From positions 1-36,180 of the forward strand of contig NZ_FMDK01000135.1 in the NCBI RefSeq assembly GCF_900091995.1: a stretch of DNA of 36,180 nt. Direction: 5' to 3'. The DNA is from Streptomyces sp. MnatMP-M17 (GTDB taxonomy: Bacteria > Actinomycetota > Actinomycetes > Streptomycetales > Streptomycetaceae). This document shows, in pieces, positions 15,559-24,939 of the stretch. Made by a program: the position numbers and the translations under genes. The notes beneath the pieces are model-generated. The model did not search any database. It was given only the letters and a program-made list of their open reading frames with translations, and was not told where the DNA came from. How positions within the stretch are numbered: position 1 is the first letter of the stretch; each line of letters begins with the position of its first letter.

Positions 15559-16949
15559 GTCGGAAGGCTATAGAACAGGTCTGACATCGCGTCGGGCAAT
15601 AGGGGAGTCAGCGGCCCGGAGCGCAGAATGACCAGTTCGCTGCGGGCACGGGTGACCGCCACGTACAGCTGCCGGGCCTCTCTGGCTAGTGCCTCCTCCA
15701 GCCCATGGGCGGCGACCTCGGTCGGCTTGGGCAGCTCGTCCACATCGCACAAGGGAAGGATCACCGAGTCGAACTCCAGGCCCTTGGCCGCCGAGTAGGT
15801 GCCGTAGAACACCCCCGGCCCCTTGGGCCACGACGGGAGTTCGCGGTGGATGCGGTAGTGCCGGTGCCGCGGATCCAAGTGCTGCCTGAGCACCGCCTCC
15901 TGGGCACGGGTCCGCATCAGCACTGCGACACGCCGGTCGGCGGCCAGGCCGTTAGCGTAGGAAGCCGCCTGCCGCAGTTGATCAGCTTTCGAGGCCACCG
16001 TCACGAGCGTGGGCAGCGGGCCGTCAGCCGTCGGTGCCCTCGGTGCCACCAGGTCGACCTCGTCGCGGAAGTGCGGCATCTCCGACATCGCGTGCGCCAG
16101 ACGGGCGATCTGGCGGCTGTTGCGGTAGTTCTGCTCGAACTCGATCTTGCCGGACACCGACAGGCCCAGCGACCGCCAGGACATGCGGCTGCCGTAGATC
16201 TGCTGGGCGTAGTCGCCGAAGAATGTCAAGGACCCGTTCGTGGGGATCGCTGCGGCCAGCGAGCGGATCATCTCCGGAGTGAAGTCCTGCCCCTCGTCGA
16301 TGACGATGTGGCGGTACAGGCGCGGCCGCGTGTCGGTCCTCAGGTGCTCCAGCACCTGGCTGGCCGCGTCGTCCCAGTCCAAGTTCAGGCCGGCCGCGGC
16401 GCGCAACTCGAGGTAACGGCGGTACACCTGGTACACCACGGCCCGGTCGGCCGGGGCCAGAGACGTGCCCCGTCCGATGCGCTGCACCCCATTCAAGTAG
16501 GTCGCCTGCCCGGTCACCCCGTGGCCGGCCATCCAGTGCAGCTCGTCCAGGAAGAAGTCCAGCGGCCGGGCGGCCACCGCGCGCTGCGTGGTCGCTCGGA
16601 CCTCCGTGAGGGCCTTCTCGACGAGCGTTTCCTTGGTCTTGCAGACCCAGACCGGGCCGCCGGTCACCGAACTCAGGTAGCCCAGCGCGAACTTGTGGTA
16701 GTTCTCCACCGTCAGATGCGGCGCCCGGGCGCCGATCGACTTCAGGTAGGTCACCAGCGCTTTGTTAAACGTCAGCAGCAGCGTAGGCCCACCGATCCCG
16801 GGAGCCCCGGCCAGATACCTCGCGCGGTGGACTGCCATCGTCGTCTTGCCGCTGCCCGCCGTGCCGAGCACCACCGTGTGCCCCTGCGCAGCCAGGTAGA
16901 CGACCTCGCGCTGCTGTCCCTGCGGCTCTGGAAGATCCACCCCCACCAT
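15555..16949 (-). CDS. UvrD/Rep-like superfamily 1 helicase
   Basis: From the ATG at 16949 the protein has 464 residues. SF1 motifs are present: Walker A GTAGSGKT (29-36), IDEGQD (217-222), GDYAQQIYG, the QNYRNS block, TYSAAKGLEFDSVI and the motif VI segment YVAVTRARSE. It should move along single-stranded DNA. An upstream in-frame start would add 48 residues with no family similarity. The chosen ATG has a CATACT -10-like sequence ending about 5 nt upstream and no ribosome site, which fits a leaderless transcript. It is first in a helicase-darT-hydrolase operon; it may sense or expose single-stranded DNA, the substrate of DarT enzymes, but that role is inferred. Confidence 0.87.
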   Translation of the reverse strand: MVGVDLPEPQGQQREVVYLAAQGHTVVLGTAGSGKTTMAVHRARYLAGAPGIGGPTLLLTFNKALVTYLKSIGARAPHLTVENYHKFALGYLSSVTGGPVWVCKTKETLVEKALTEVRATTQRAVAARPLDFFLDELHWMAGHGVTGQATYLNGVQRIGRGTSLAPADRAVVYQVYRRYLELRAAAGLNLDWDDAASQVLEHLRTDTRPRLYRHIVIDEGQDFTPEMIRSLAAAIPTNGSLTFFGDYAQQIYGSRMSWRSLGLSVSGKIEFEQNYRNSRQIARLAHAMSEMPHFRDEVDLVAPRAPTADGPLPTLVTVASKADQLRQAASYANGLAADRRVAVLMRTRAQEAVLRQHLDPRHRHYRIHRELPSWPKGPGVFYGTYSAAKGLEFDSVILPLCDVDELPKPTEVAAHGLEEALAREARQLYVAVTRARSELVILRSGPLTPLLPDAMSDLFYSLPT

Positions 16950-17122
16950 GGGAGCAGTATGTCGTGTGCACGAAAAGCACGGCGGACAATCGGCGGCATT
17001 ACCCCTTCGCATATTCGGTGGGACCAGGAGTCCGGCCCCATGAGAAGACAAACACCCGCGGGCGCAGCCTGATGGCGCCCGGAAACGGTGCACGAGGTGG
17101 CTGTGGCCGGGCCCTAGCTAGC

Positions 17123-17140
17123 GCCGCTCGGCCGAGCGGC
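17123..17140. terminator. 18-bp perfect palindrome between two operons
   Basis: GCCGCTCGGCCGAGCGGC is a perfect palindrome 65 bp downstream of the pPIWI-RE stop and 170 bp upstream of the helicase start. It is best read as a hairpin terminator for the pPIWI-RE cassette. The rest of 16950-17204 has no gene that I recognise. Confidence 0.45.
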
Positions 17141-17204
17141 CCACCGGGTTACCTCAGGGGATGTACTCCTCCATGAGCTTGCCCAGGTGGAGGATCACCG
17201 GCAG

Positions 17205-20000
17205 TCAGGTCGCCTTGCTTGTGTGGGTGTGGAAGCGGCGCAGTGTTTGCACGTACAGCGCCAGCTGGTCCGGATCATCGCCGTCCTGGAGGAAGGAGGC
17301 GTGGATGTGCATCGAGGTGGGGTTCTGGCCGTTCTTGCTGTCGTTGCCCGGCCCGGACAGCTTGCTCACGCCCTTGGGTAGCTGGCTGGTGTCGGGGCGG
17401 GGGTTGATGGCCAGGTAGCCGCGATCATTCCACCGCGCGACTCCGGAGAACCGCCCCCACCCGTATGGCAGTTCGGGTAGCACCGCGACCGACTCCGCCT
17501 CCTCGGCATCACCGCCGACGCCACCGCTCGCGCCGTCGCCCGCTGCGCCTTGGCCCTGGACGGCTCCCAGGTGGGACTCCGCCTGGTCCTGCCTGTCGTC
17601 GGCATCCTCGATGTCGGCGACAGGCTCGGCCGCTTCCGGCGCCGGACCGATGCCGAAGCCGTGGGGCAGCTCATCGTTGTTGTCGTTGATCCGCACAATG
17701 CGCAGGCCCGGCAGGCTCGTCGGTGTGCGGGGGATGGGCACCGCTCCGGGATCGGTGAGCGAGACCCCTGGCCACATGAGGGCGTCGGCGGTGATGTGCT
17801 GGTTGGACAGCCAGGGCCAAAATCCCTTGTTGCGCAACGTCGCGGCGCGGGCGATGAAGAGCCGGTCGTGGGTGTCGTCCTCGGCGAGCGCTCCGCGCAG
17901 GAAGCGGGCAAGCGTTTCCTGGTCGGTCCGCTTCACCTTCCCGCGGCCCTCGGCCAGCGCCGCGGGAAGCAGTTCGAGAGGGATCTCCGGTTCGACGGGG
18001 TGGCTCTGGCTCGGGATCAGCTGACCGGTCGCGGTGCCGTCGGTACGCATCCGAAGCAGCATCGGAACGAGGTGAGGACCTGTGTGGGCCAGCCACAGCG
18101 CGGATACTTCCAGCGGTGCGGTGTCGAACAGCGGTGGGAGCGTGGGGAGGCGGCCCAGCTGCCTCAGCAGGTCCAGCACTGCAGCGGTGATGCGCTCGAT
18201 GTCCTGCTTGCGTACCTCGGTGTTCTCGAACGGGTGCAGGCCGGTGCTCCTCGCGTCCGGGTTCGGGTCTCGGTTGACGGGCTTGATGATCTGGACCAGC
18301 CGGTTGCACCGGGGCGGCAGGGCGTTCTTCAGCGGTTTCTTCGGGTCCTCCAGCCGGGCGGCCTTGTAGTAGCCCGGGCCCTCCAGTTCGATGAGGCAGC
18401 CGACCGGGCGGTCCTCGGGTGGGAACGTGTCCTGCCACAGCCGGGCGCGTTCCTCAAGGGCGGCCTGGCGGGCTCGGCGGCGCTTGTCCGGGTCGCTGTC
18501 GGTGGCCTTGGGCCAGCCGGCCAACAGCAGCCCGGGCTTGACCAGGCGCAGCCGGACACTGAACTCGTTGCCGTGGTAGCAGCCCACGACTGCGTCGCCA
18601 TGGTGGGCAGTGGTGGTGTGCTCCAGGCCCAGGATCCGGGTGAGCACGAGGTGGACGGCGTCGGCGGTGCGCGGCGTCGCGTGCCACAGCTCGATCGGGT
18701 ACTCGACGCCCGCCTTGGTGCGCTTCTTCGGCAGCCGCCGCGACCGCGGCTTCACCTCCGCCGCCGGGGTGACGGGCACGAGGTGGTGCTCTTCAAGGAC
18801 CGGGGCCAGGGCTTCGAAGACAGTCAGGTGGTCGATCGGCTGGAAGCCGGTCCCGGTGGGATGCCCACCAGTCTCCCGCGTCCCGTCGTCGTTGTTGTCC
18901 TCGTCGTCTTTGAAGTAGTTGTAGCCGGTGCTGTGCTGCAGGAACGCCCGGGGCTTGGGCGCTTGGTCGCCTCCGGCCTCGCTCGGGGAGGCGAAGTGGG
19001 CCGGGTCTTTGCGGACCTGGTCGGGCAGCGGGAACAGGTCGGGGCTGGGGAGCCGTGACAGGATCTGGGGCAGGCCGGGCTTCCACGTCCACCGCATCTC
19101 GTCCTTGACACCGGTCACGGTGACCGGGGCGCGCAGCAGCGTGTCCCGCTCGGTGCCGCGCAGCACGCCGCTCGGTGCGTACAGCAGCATGGTGGCGGTG
19201 GCGGGCTCGTAGTGGCTGCGCCTTGGGATGTAGGCGGGCTGGGTGGCGGCCATGCGCGCGACGTGCGGGACCACGCGCAGCAGCAGCCGCTCGTCGTGGG
19301 GGAGTGTCACCAGGTTGAAGCGCAGGTAGTGGGTGCTGTAGCCCTGCTCGCCGCCTCGTGCCAGGCGGGTTGGCGGCCACAGAAACACTGACCGGTCACC
19401 GTCGGGCGAGGCCGGGCCCATGATCCATGAGGATCCCTGGTCGGTGTCGCGGCCGCCCAGTCGGCGGCCTCGGTCGACCCAGCTGGCGGCAAGAAATGTC
19501 GCCAGCATCTTGTAGGCGGCCTCGCTGGGCTCAGCGGTGCCGTTCGGTCGCACGCCGCGTTCGAGCAGGTTCGGCCGGGCGGGCTTCCACTGCAGCTTCA
19601 GTGCCTCGCCGATGACCTCGCCCCATGGGACGTCGGCCTGGTGGGGGGCGACGTGCCCGCAGACCCAGGCCTCCAGCGCGAGTGCCACCACGGTGGTGTC
19701 GGCAAGCGGGCGCATCGCGCGCAGCCAGGTGCCGGCGTGCAGGTCGGTGGAGACGGCCAGCAGTTGCGGCTCCAGCTCCAGCAGCAATTCCGTGAGCGCC
19801 CACGTCGGCAGGCGGTCCTTGTGGCGCGCTTTCGGATTGGAGGCCCAGGCCCGCTCCAGGCGGGGGAGCAGGTCGCTGGGGAATGCCGCGCTGTGCAGCT
19901 CGCACGGCCACCACTCGTCCGGTTTCGCGGCGAACAGCGGGAACTGGATCCCGCTGAAGGAGATTTTCGGTCGCTTCGGTCGCTTCGGTCGCTCGGTCAT
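17205..20000 (-). CDS. pPIWI-RE protein (PIWI-like nucleic-acid-guided factor)
   Basis: The ATG at 20000 overlaps the helicase stop (ATGA), giving 931 residues; the longer open frame upstream is only a shadow. The match to the prokaryotic PIWI-RE family rests on the three-gene context and on its C-terminal RNase H-like part: GYLAINPRPDTSQLPKG, then HIHASFLQDGDDPDQLALYV and QTLRRFHTHT. Family members have an N-terminal X domain, a MID domain and an RNase H fold named for a conserved Arg and Glu; they are predicted to act on invading DNA, perhaps at R-loops. A long acidic, Gly/Ala-rich insertion (about residues 780-840) splits the C-terminal domain. A guide-binding role is known for relatives only by inference. 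Confidence 0.78.
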   Translation of the reverse strand: MTERPKRPKRPKISFSGIQFPLFAAKPDEWWPCELHSAAFPSDLLPRLERAWASNPKARHKDRLPTWALTELLLELEPQLLAVSTDLHAGTWLRAMRPLADTTVVALALEAWVCGHVAPHQADVPWGEVIGEALKLQWKPARPNLLERGVRPNGTAEPSEAAYKMLATFLAASWVDRGRRLGGRDTDQGSSWIMGPASPDGDRSVFLWPPTRLARGGEQGYSTHYLRFNLVTLPHDERLLLRVVPHVARMAATQPAYIPRRSHYEPATATMLLYAPSGVLRGTERDTLLRAPVTVTGVKDEMRWTWKPGLPQILSRLPSPDLFPLPDQVRKDPAHFASPSEAGGDQAPKPRAFLQHSTGYNYFKDDEDNNDDGTRETGGHPTGTGFQPIDHLTVFEALAPVLEEHHLVPVTPAAEVKPRSRRLPKKRTKAGVEYPIELWHATPRTADAVHLVLTRILGLEHTTTAHHGDAVVGCYHGNEFSVRLRLVKPGLLLAGWPKATDSDPDKRRRARQAALEERARLWQDTFPPEDRPVGCLIELEGPGYYKAARLEDPKKPLKNALPPRCNRLVQIIKPVNRDPNPDARSTGLHPFENTEVRKQDIERITAAVLDLLRQLGRLPTLPPLFDTAPLEVSALWLAHTGPHLVPMLLRMRTDGTATGQLIPSQSHPVEPEIPLELLPAALAEGRGKVKRTDQETLARFLRGALAEDDTHDRLFIARAATLRNKGFWPWLSNQHITADALMWPGVSLTDPGAVPIPRTPTSLPGLRIVRINDNNDELPHGFGIGPAPEAAEPVADIEDADDRQDQAESHLGAVQGQGAAGDGASGGVGGDAEEAESVAVLPELPYGWGRFSGVARWNDRGYLAINPRPDTSQLPKGVSKLSGPGNDSKNGQNPTSMHIHASFLQDGDDPDQLALYVQTLRRFHTHTSKAT

Positions 20001-23000
20001 CGGCCCCAGTCCATGGTCTCGAAGAGGTTGTCCAACAGGCCCCAGGTCGCACTCGCGATCTCGTGCTCGAGTCGCCGCCCAGGCAGCGCGCCCGGCTCCG
20101 GGGGATCGAGCAGGCGGTTGATCAACTGCCGGCCGGCGACCAGCACGCTGGTGCGGTCGGTGTCCTCGGCCGTCTCGCGCAGGTTGGCGGCCCGGGGCGC
20201 GAACGCGGCGTCGATGAGGTAGATCCGGGTCGGCACGTTGCCGCGGATCGTGCGTCCGAGCGTCTGGTACAGCTGCACCATCAGGTCGCTGACGAACGCC
20301 CGCCGAAGGTCGACGCGGGCAAGGCGGGAGAAGAACAGCGGCTGTCCCATCAAGGTCAGCCACAGGCCGCGGGCATCGGCGCGCAGCAGTTGGGCCTGCT
20401 TGCTCAGGTCCACACCCGGGGCCGTGCCGTCCACCGGGTCCAGCAGTCGCTGCATCGCGTACTGGTTGAGAACGGCGAGCGGGAACGACAGGTCGTCGGC
20501 GGGCGGGTGCAGCCTGGCGAGGTAGAACAAGGCGCCGAACGCTGCCACCCCCCGTCCGTTGAGGACGTTGTGGCCGCGCTGCAGCGACCCCTCCGGGGCG
20601 AGCATGACGTCGGCGTCCGTCGCGGCGAAGCGCCCGATCCGCCGGTAGGCCAGCCCATACCGGCCAGGGGCCTCGGAGTCGGGGGTGACGTGGCGGGCCG
20701 CCAGGCGGGTCTTGAGGTTCATGTGCAGTGCGCACGCTGCCGCGTCCTTGCCGCTGAGTGTGACGAACGCGAGCCGCTGACGATCGGGGTCCAGCCGATC
20801 ACGCACCTGGTCGACCAACGACCTGGAGGCCCCGGGCGCGGGGTTGCAGATCGCGTCCAGGACGGCGCGCAGCGCGTCCTCACGCTGCTGGCGGCCACCG
20901 GCGCCGGATACGAAGATGCCCTTGTGGTCGCCGGGTCGATACTGTGGCCGAAACAGCATCCGGCTCTGGCGTAGCGCCTGCGCACACGGCTCGGGTTCGC
21001 GCAGGATCAGCTGCGGAGTGATGGCCACGTGGTAGCGCGCTGAGCCGGGCATCCAGCTCGTGGCAGAGGTGAGCACCACGTTGGGGCCCTCGATACCCTC
21101 GCATCCCAGCAGGTCGTGCAGGTGGTAGAGCAGCCAGCGGCCCACCCCGCGCAGCCACAGGATCTCCAGCGAACCGCTGGTGCCGTCCCGGTTCGGTTTC
21201 CACTGCAGGGCCAGCATGTTGCCCATGGCCTGCTCCGGCACGAGCATCTGCAGGTCGGGTGGCGGCTGGTGTTTGAAGAAGCTGTCGGCCGCCTCCATCG
21301 GCATCTGCTTTTGGACCGCGGGCAGCAGCGAGTTGGCGCCGAAGAAACTCGTGGTGATCCGCGCCGACCAGATGCCGGCCATGAGCAGCCGTACCAGCTG
21401 CGGCAGCATCTGCTCAACCCAGCCGCTGACGTTCCCGTCCTTGTCCTTCGGCGCGTGTTCGAGCAGCCATCCCTCGGCTGCTTCCTTCCCGGACCACTCG
21501 GTGTCGTAGCCGGCCGTCATCGCGGTCAGCAGGCGGTCCAGGTGACCGGGAGGCGCCTTGAACGGGTCCCGGGCCAACGGCGCGAGGAACTCGTCGAAGA
21601 ACCGGTCCGCGGCCTCTTCCTCCTTGGCCTGGTCCGGCCGCTCCTGCAAGGTGGTGATTCCGTGCAAGGATCGGGCCAGCCGGTTCAGCAGCGAGAAACC
21701 GCTGAACGGGCCCTCCGCGACGATCTCCGACAGCAGTTCCTCCCCGCCCCGGCCCCTGCCGCTCCCGCCCTTGTCCTGGCTCTTGTTCCTCTTGTCCGGC
21801 GGAGTCACCAGCAGCGGGTACAGGCCGGCCAGCGCCTGATAGTGCCGCAGCATGTAGCCCTGGTAGCGGCGCACATCAGGGTGGGTCAGCGGCTGATGCC
21901 AGGCGGCGTCGAGACTGTCATGGCAGGCGATCGCCGTGCGGGCGCTCCAGCCACCGGGAAAGGTGAGTGGCTCCTGCAGCATGAACCGCTGGTCGAAATC
22001 ACCCATCACCTTGTCGGCCTCGTCGACCAGCAACAGGCCCAGCTCGTGCTGGATCGCCTCGATCTGCCGCGCCCGGTAGGAGGAGCCCTCCATCCTGCTG
22101 CTCACCAGACCGGAGGATGTCATCACCCACACCTGCGCATCCGGGACCGCGCGCGCCGCGGCCTGCTGCGGGCACACGTGCGTCAACGGGCAGTCGTGCA
22201 ACTCGCGCTTCTTCGGCAGCTTCAGCCGCCCGCGGCAGGGGAAGTCCTCCTCCCGCAACGGCGCGTCACCGCGCCCGGCACCGGTACGCAGCGGCTCGAG
22301 CAGGCACATCGACGTGGTGAACTCCGCCGCCGGATCCAACTCCGGGCCAGGCAGCGCGTGCCCGGCGTCCACGTCGTACAGCTCGTCGCGCCAGTAGCTC
22401 TCCACGTGGCGTTCGCGGGTGGTACGGCCGATCAGCGGGACCGCGCGGATCCCCAGCGCGCGCAGGAACCGCACCTTGGCCAGCGCGGCGCTGATCGACG
22501 GCATCACGTAGCCCACCCGCAGTCCGCGCTGGACACCGATGAACGCCAGCCCGTCCAGCAAGGTGCTCTTGCCCGCGTTCATCAACCCGACCGTGTGGGC
22601 GATCCCGTCGACGGTGAACACCCCTAGGCCGTCGACGAGTCGCCCGGCCGTTTGGTCGACACGCGAGAACGTCATGTTCTGAAAGCGGCGCTCGAAGTCG
22701 CGGTCACTGATCTGCGGGTGTGACTCCAGGGCCCGGTCCATCTCCTTGAAGGCCTGGGCCAGATCGTCGCGGGTGACAGGGAACGGTTCCCGGACGCGGC
22801 TCGCGCGCGCAGCGAGCCGTGCGGTCGGTGGGGCGACCTGGATCCAGGACGGGATCCGCAGGCTCTCGACCGCGCCGTCGCGCCGTTTGAAGAAGCACTC
22901 GGCGCCGGGCGGCACCGGTTCGTGGGCCGGCTCGGTGTCGTAGGGAACCGCGTCGGTGAGCGCAGCCCGGTAGACGCCTTCTCGCTGCGGAAGATGCGGC

Positions 23001-23380
23001 GAGGGGTACCGCTCGAAGAGGGTGTGGTTGAGGACCCGATGCCCGGGCGGACCGCCGGTGGTGAACATCCGCAGCTCGACCGGGACTTTGCGATACTCGT
23101 TCAGCCGCTCGCGCCACTGGCCGCCGCGCGCCGCGTCGCCCATCCGAAGCCGCACCCGCCGGACGACCTCCAAGCCCGTCGGCCCCAGGTCCGCATAGTG
23201 GTTGAGCGCCGTCCACAGTGCGCCGACCGGCTGCCCGGTCAGGTGCTGCTCCAGATAGAACAAGCCGAGCTCAAGCTGGCAGAACTCCGCCGGCGACAGG
23301 TCACCCAACCGTGCGTCCAGGCCGGTCTGCTGGAGGTCGGTGACCAGGTCCTCGTACCACTGCGAGCCCATCCTCACCAC
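19997..23380 (-). CDS. DinG/XPD-like Fe-S helicase of the pPIWI-RE cassette
   Basis: This 1127-residue protein has a long N-terminal domain (1-240, probably pPIWI_RE_Z), then Walker A GLMNAGKST (265-273), DEAD (453-456), a SATSW motif III, RGHN and QTLGRTIRG near 1040. Four cysteines (359, 382, 397, 403) between motifs I and II suggest the Fe-S cluster of the XPD/DinG helicases. It should unwind DNA or R-loops for its partners. GGAGG lies 6 nt before the GTG at 23380, and the start overlaps the nuclease gene by 7 bp; the pPIWI gene overlaps its end by 4 bp. Confidence 0.8.
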   Translation of the reverse strand: MVRMGSQWYEDLVTDLQQTGLDARLGDLSPAEFCQLELGLFYLEQHLTGQPVGALWTALNHYADLGPTGLEVVRRVRLRMGDAARGGQWRERLNEYRKVPVELRMFTTGGPPGHRVLNHTLFERYPSPHLPQREGVYRAALTDAVPYDTEPAHEPVPPGAECFFKRRDGAVESLRIPSWIQVAPPTARLAARASRVREPFPVTRDDLAQAFKEMDRALESHPQISDRDFERRFQNMTFSRVDQTAGRLVDGLGVFTVDGIAHTVGLMNAGKSTLLDGLAFIGVQRGLRVGYVMPSISAALAKVRFLRALGIRAVPLIGRTTRERHVESYWRDELYDVDAGHALPGPELDPAAEFTTSMCLLEPLRTGAGRGDAPLREEDFPCRGRLKLPKKRELHDCPLTHVCPQQAAARAVPDAQVWVMTSSGLVSSRMEGSSYRARQIEAIQHELGLLLVDEADKVMGDFDQRFMLQEPLTFPGGWSARTAIACHDSLDAAWHQPLTHPDVRRYQGYMLRHYQALAGLYPLLVTPPDKRNKSQDKGGSGRGRGGEELLSEIVAEGPFSGFSLLNRLARSLHGITTLQERPDQAKEEEAADRFFDEFLAPLARDPFKAPPGHLDRLLTAMTAGYDTEWSGKEAAEGWLLEHAPKDKDGNVSGWVEQMLPQLVRLLMAGIWSARITTSFFGANSLLPAVQKQMPMEAADSFFKHQPPPDLQMLVPEQAMGNMLALQWKPNRDGTSGSLEILWLRGVGRWLLYHLHDLLGCEGIEGPNVVLTSATSWMPGSARYHVAITPQLILREPEPCAQALRQSRMLFRPQYRPGDHKGIFVSGAGGRQQREDALRAVLDAICNPAPGASRSLVDQVRDRLDPDRQRLAFVTLSGKDAAACALHMNLKTRLAARHVTPDSEAPGRYGLAYRRIGRFAATDADVMLAPEGSLQRGHNVLNGRGVAAFGALFYLARLHPPADDLSFPLAVLNQYAMQRLLDPVDGTAPGVDLSKQAQLLRADARGLWLTLMGQPLFFSRLARVDLRRAFVSDLMVQLYQTLGRTIRGNVPTRIYLIDAAFAPRAANLRETAEDTDRTSVLVAGRQLINRLLDPPEPGALPGRRLEHEIASATWGLLDNLFETMDWGR

Positions 23381-24582
23381 GGTGTGCCTCCAAGAGCCCG
23401 GGCGCGGGCCTTCGAGACGAAGTCACCCTCGGAGATGACCCGGACGCCGTCGCTGCGGCCCTGCATCTCCCGCTTGAGGTCGTCGACATAGTGCTTTTGC
23501 TCAAACCGGTGCTGGGGCAGGATCAAGAACCGATGCCGTGCCCGCATGTGCTGGTTCCATTTGAACGAGCGCCCCAGCATCGTCGCGCTCGTGCAGTCCT
23601 TGGCGTCCCCCGCCCACCTCTCGGACCGATCCGGATCATCCGGCGCGGCCGGATCGGGGAACTCCACGGCGACGTCGCATGCGTCCATGCCCGGCCACTT
23701 GTGAAGCCGCGCCCGACCTTCGGGCAGATGCCTGAGCGCATCGAACAGGCGCTTTTCCACCAAGCCCGGGTCGTGCATGCAGACCCGCACCCCGCGGTGC
23801 TGCACGTAATAGCCCTCCAGCACCTTGAGCTGCCTGATTACCGGAACCCCGGTACAGCCGGGCGTCCCGCACATCTCAACACCCTCGTGCAGGGGGTTGC
23901 CGCAGTCGCTGCAGACCCGACAGGACGCAGACCCACCGGTCTTGCGGTACTGGTAGGCGGCGTCGAAGAAGTCCCGCACATACAGGCGACCGTGACGGTC
24001 CACCTCCTTGAACCGCCCCGTGAGCTTGTTCAGTTCAAGATCGGATACCACCGGCGTCTCGATCAGGAACAGCCGCAGCGCCACATAAGCCTGCTGGACC
24101 TCCTCCTCCGTGCGCCCGTGCAACTCCGCCGCGGCTTGCAGCTTGGCGAACGCCCGATTCTCCGTGAGCTCCGCCTCGACGTCCGACCTGGGCGCGAGCC
24201 GGGCCGCCTCATCCGCGAACGCCGACAATTCCTCGCCGTCGATCAACAGGCTCTCTGCGTCGCTGTCAGAGACATCCAGTCGCACAGGCCAGCACCTCAG
24301 CGGCAGTCGGCACCAGGCGAACACCTCCATGTCGCTGACCGGCGGATTGCTTCCCTGCTCCAGCGCACGCCACCACAACCGTGTCACACCCGTGCGCCAC
24401 GCTTGCGGGAGCAGGCCGGTCGTGGGCTCCGCCCCTTCACGGACGCGCTGGCGCTCCCACAGGATCCGTGCCAGGCCGGCCGCCAGCAGTTTCAACGTCA
24501 TGTAGTCGTCGGCGATGTTGCTGCCGACCTCGGCCAGCCGCTCGTGGGCTGCCTGGTGCACCGTCACTGGCGCACCGTACAC
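23374..24582 (-). CDS. PD-(D/E)XK-type nuclease of the pPIWI-RE cassette
   Basis: This 402-residue protein has a helical N-terminal part (probably pPIWI_RE_Y), a cysteine cluster for a zinc ribbon (Cys221, 224, 227, 238, 243), and a C-terminal restriction-endonuclease-like core with Asp303 in CDVAVEF and the pair Asp326/Lys328 in GDAKDC. Together these match the REase that accompanies pPIWI-RE and its helicase. It probably cuts DNA chosen by the PIWI protein. GTG 24582 is the longest start; there is no clear ribosome site, and a later GTG in the first ten codons is possible. It is the first gene of the three-gene operon. Confidence 0.8.
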   Translation of the reverse strand: MYGAPVTVHQAAHERLAEVGSNIADDYMTLKLLAAGLARILWERQRVREGAEPTTGLLPQAWRTGVTRLWWRALEQGSNPPVSDMEVFAWCRLPLRCWPVRLDVSDSDAESLLIDGEELSAFADEAARLAPRSDVEAELTENRAFAKLQAAAELHGRTEEEVQQAYVALRLFLIETPVVSDLELNKLTGRFKEVDRHGRLYVRDFFDAAYQYRKTGGSASCRVCSDCGNPLHEGVEMCGTPGCTGVPVIRQLKVLEGYYVQHRGVRVCMHDPGLVEKRLFDALRHLPEGRARLHKWPGMDACDVAVEFPDPAAPDDPDRSERWAGDAKDCTSATMLGRSFKWNQHMRARHRFLILPQHRFEQKHYVDDLKREMQGRSDGVRVISEGDFVSKARARALGGTPW

Positions 24583-24593
24583 ATACGCTTACG

Positions 24594-24611
24594 AACAGCA
24601 ACGTTCCTGTT
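24594..24611. promoter_or_regulatory. Near-perfect palindrome upstream of the pPIWI-RE operon
   Basis: AACAGCAACGTTCCTGTT is an 18-bp inverted repeat matching at 16 of 18 positions. It lies 12-29 bp before the first start codon of the operon, where a repressor would block transcription. The neighbouring DNA is AT-rich for this window, consistent with a promoter. Confidence 0.5.
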
Positions 24612-24639
24612 GATTGCAGGTCACCCTTTGGAGTGTCGA

Positions 24640-24862
24640 GACAAGAATCTGTGCGAGGGTGAGTGGGGTAGCGCGACGATGGTCGAGTGTGGTCCACAGC
24701 AACGGCCGCTTCGCGCTGTCACGGTTGTGGATGCTCGCCGCAATGACGTGGACGGTCAGGGGCAGGCCGAGACTATCGGTGACGATCAACCTCTTGCGGT
24801 CCTGCAGCTGCGGGGACCGCGTAGGCGGTGCGGACGGACTGCGAGTTGATCAGCCCCGCGCT
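24640..24862 (-). mobile_element. Degraded IS5-type transposase fragment
   Basis: Reading the - strand, AGLINSQSVRTA appears in one frame, and after a shift the next piece DRKRLIVTDSLGLPLT-HVIAAS and NRDSAKRPLL appears in another. This matches the central DDE region of IS5-family transposases (INSQSVKT, then KRHIVTDTLGL and QDRDGA). Both ends are missing and no terminal inverted repeats were found, so it is a relic and not a working element. It sits beside the pPIWI-RE promoter region. Confidence 0.7.
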
Positions 24863-24939
24863 CGGCTCCGCGTGGCGGCCGTCGGCTTCACGGACCCTGC
24901 CTGGCTCGGGCGGTTTGAACAGGTTTCCACCAGGGCGAC

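Noticed and set aside
15705-17072. 455-residue + strand open frame opposite the UvrD-like helicase
   Set aside because: No domain is visible, and the opposite strand carries all the helicase motifs.
20001-20735. N-terminal extension of the pPIWI-RE open frame
   Set aside because: It overlaps the helicase gene, is Arg/Pro-rich, and the ATG at 20000 forms a normal 4-bp overlap.
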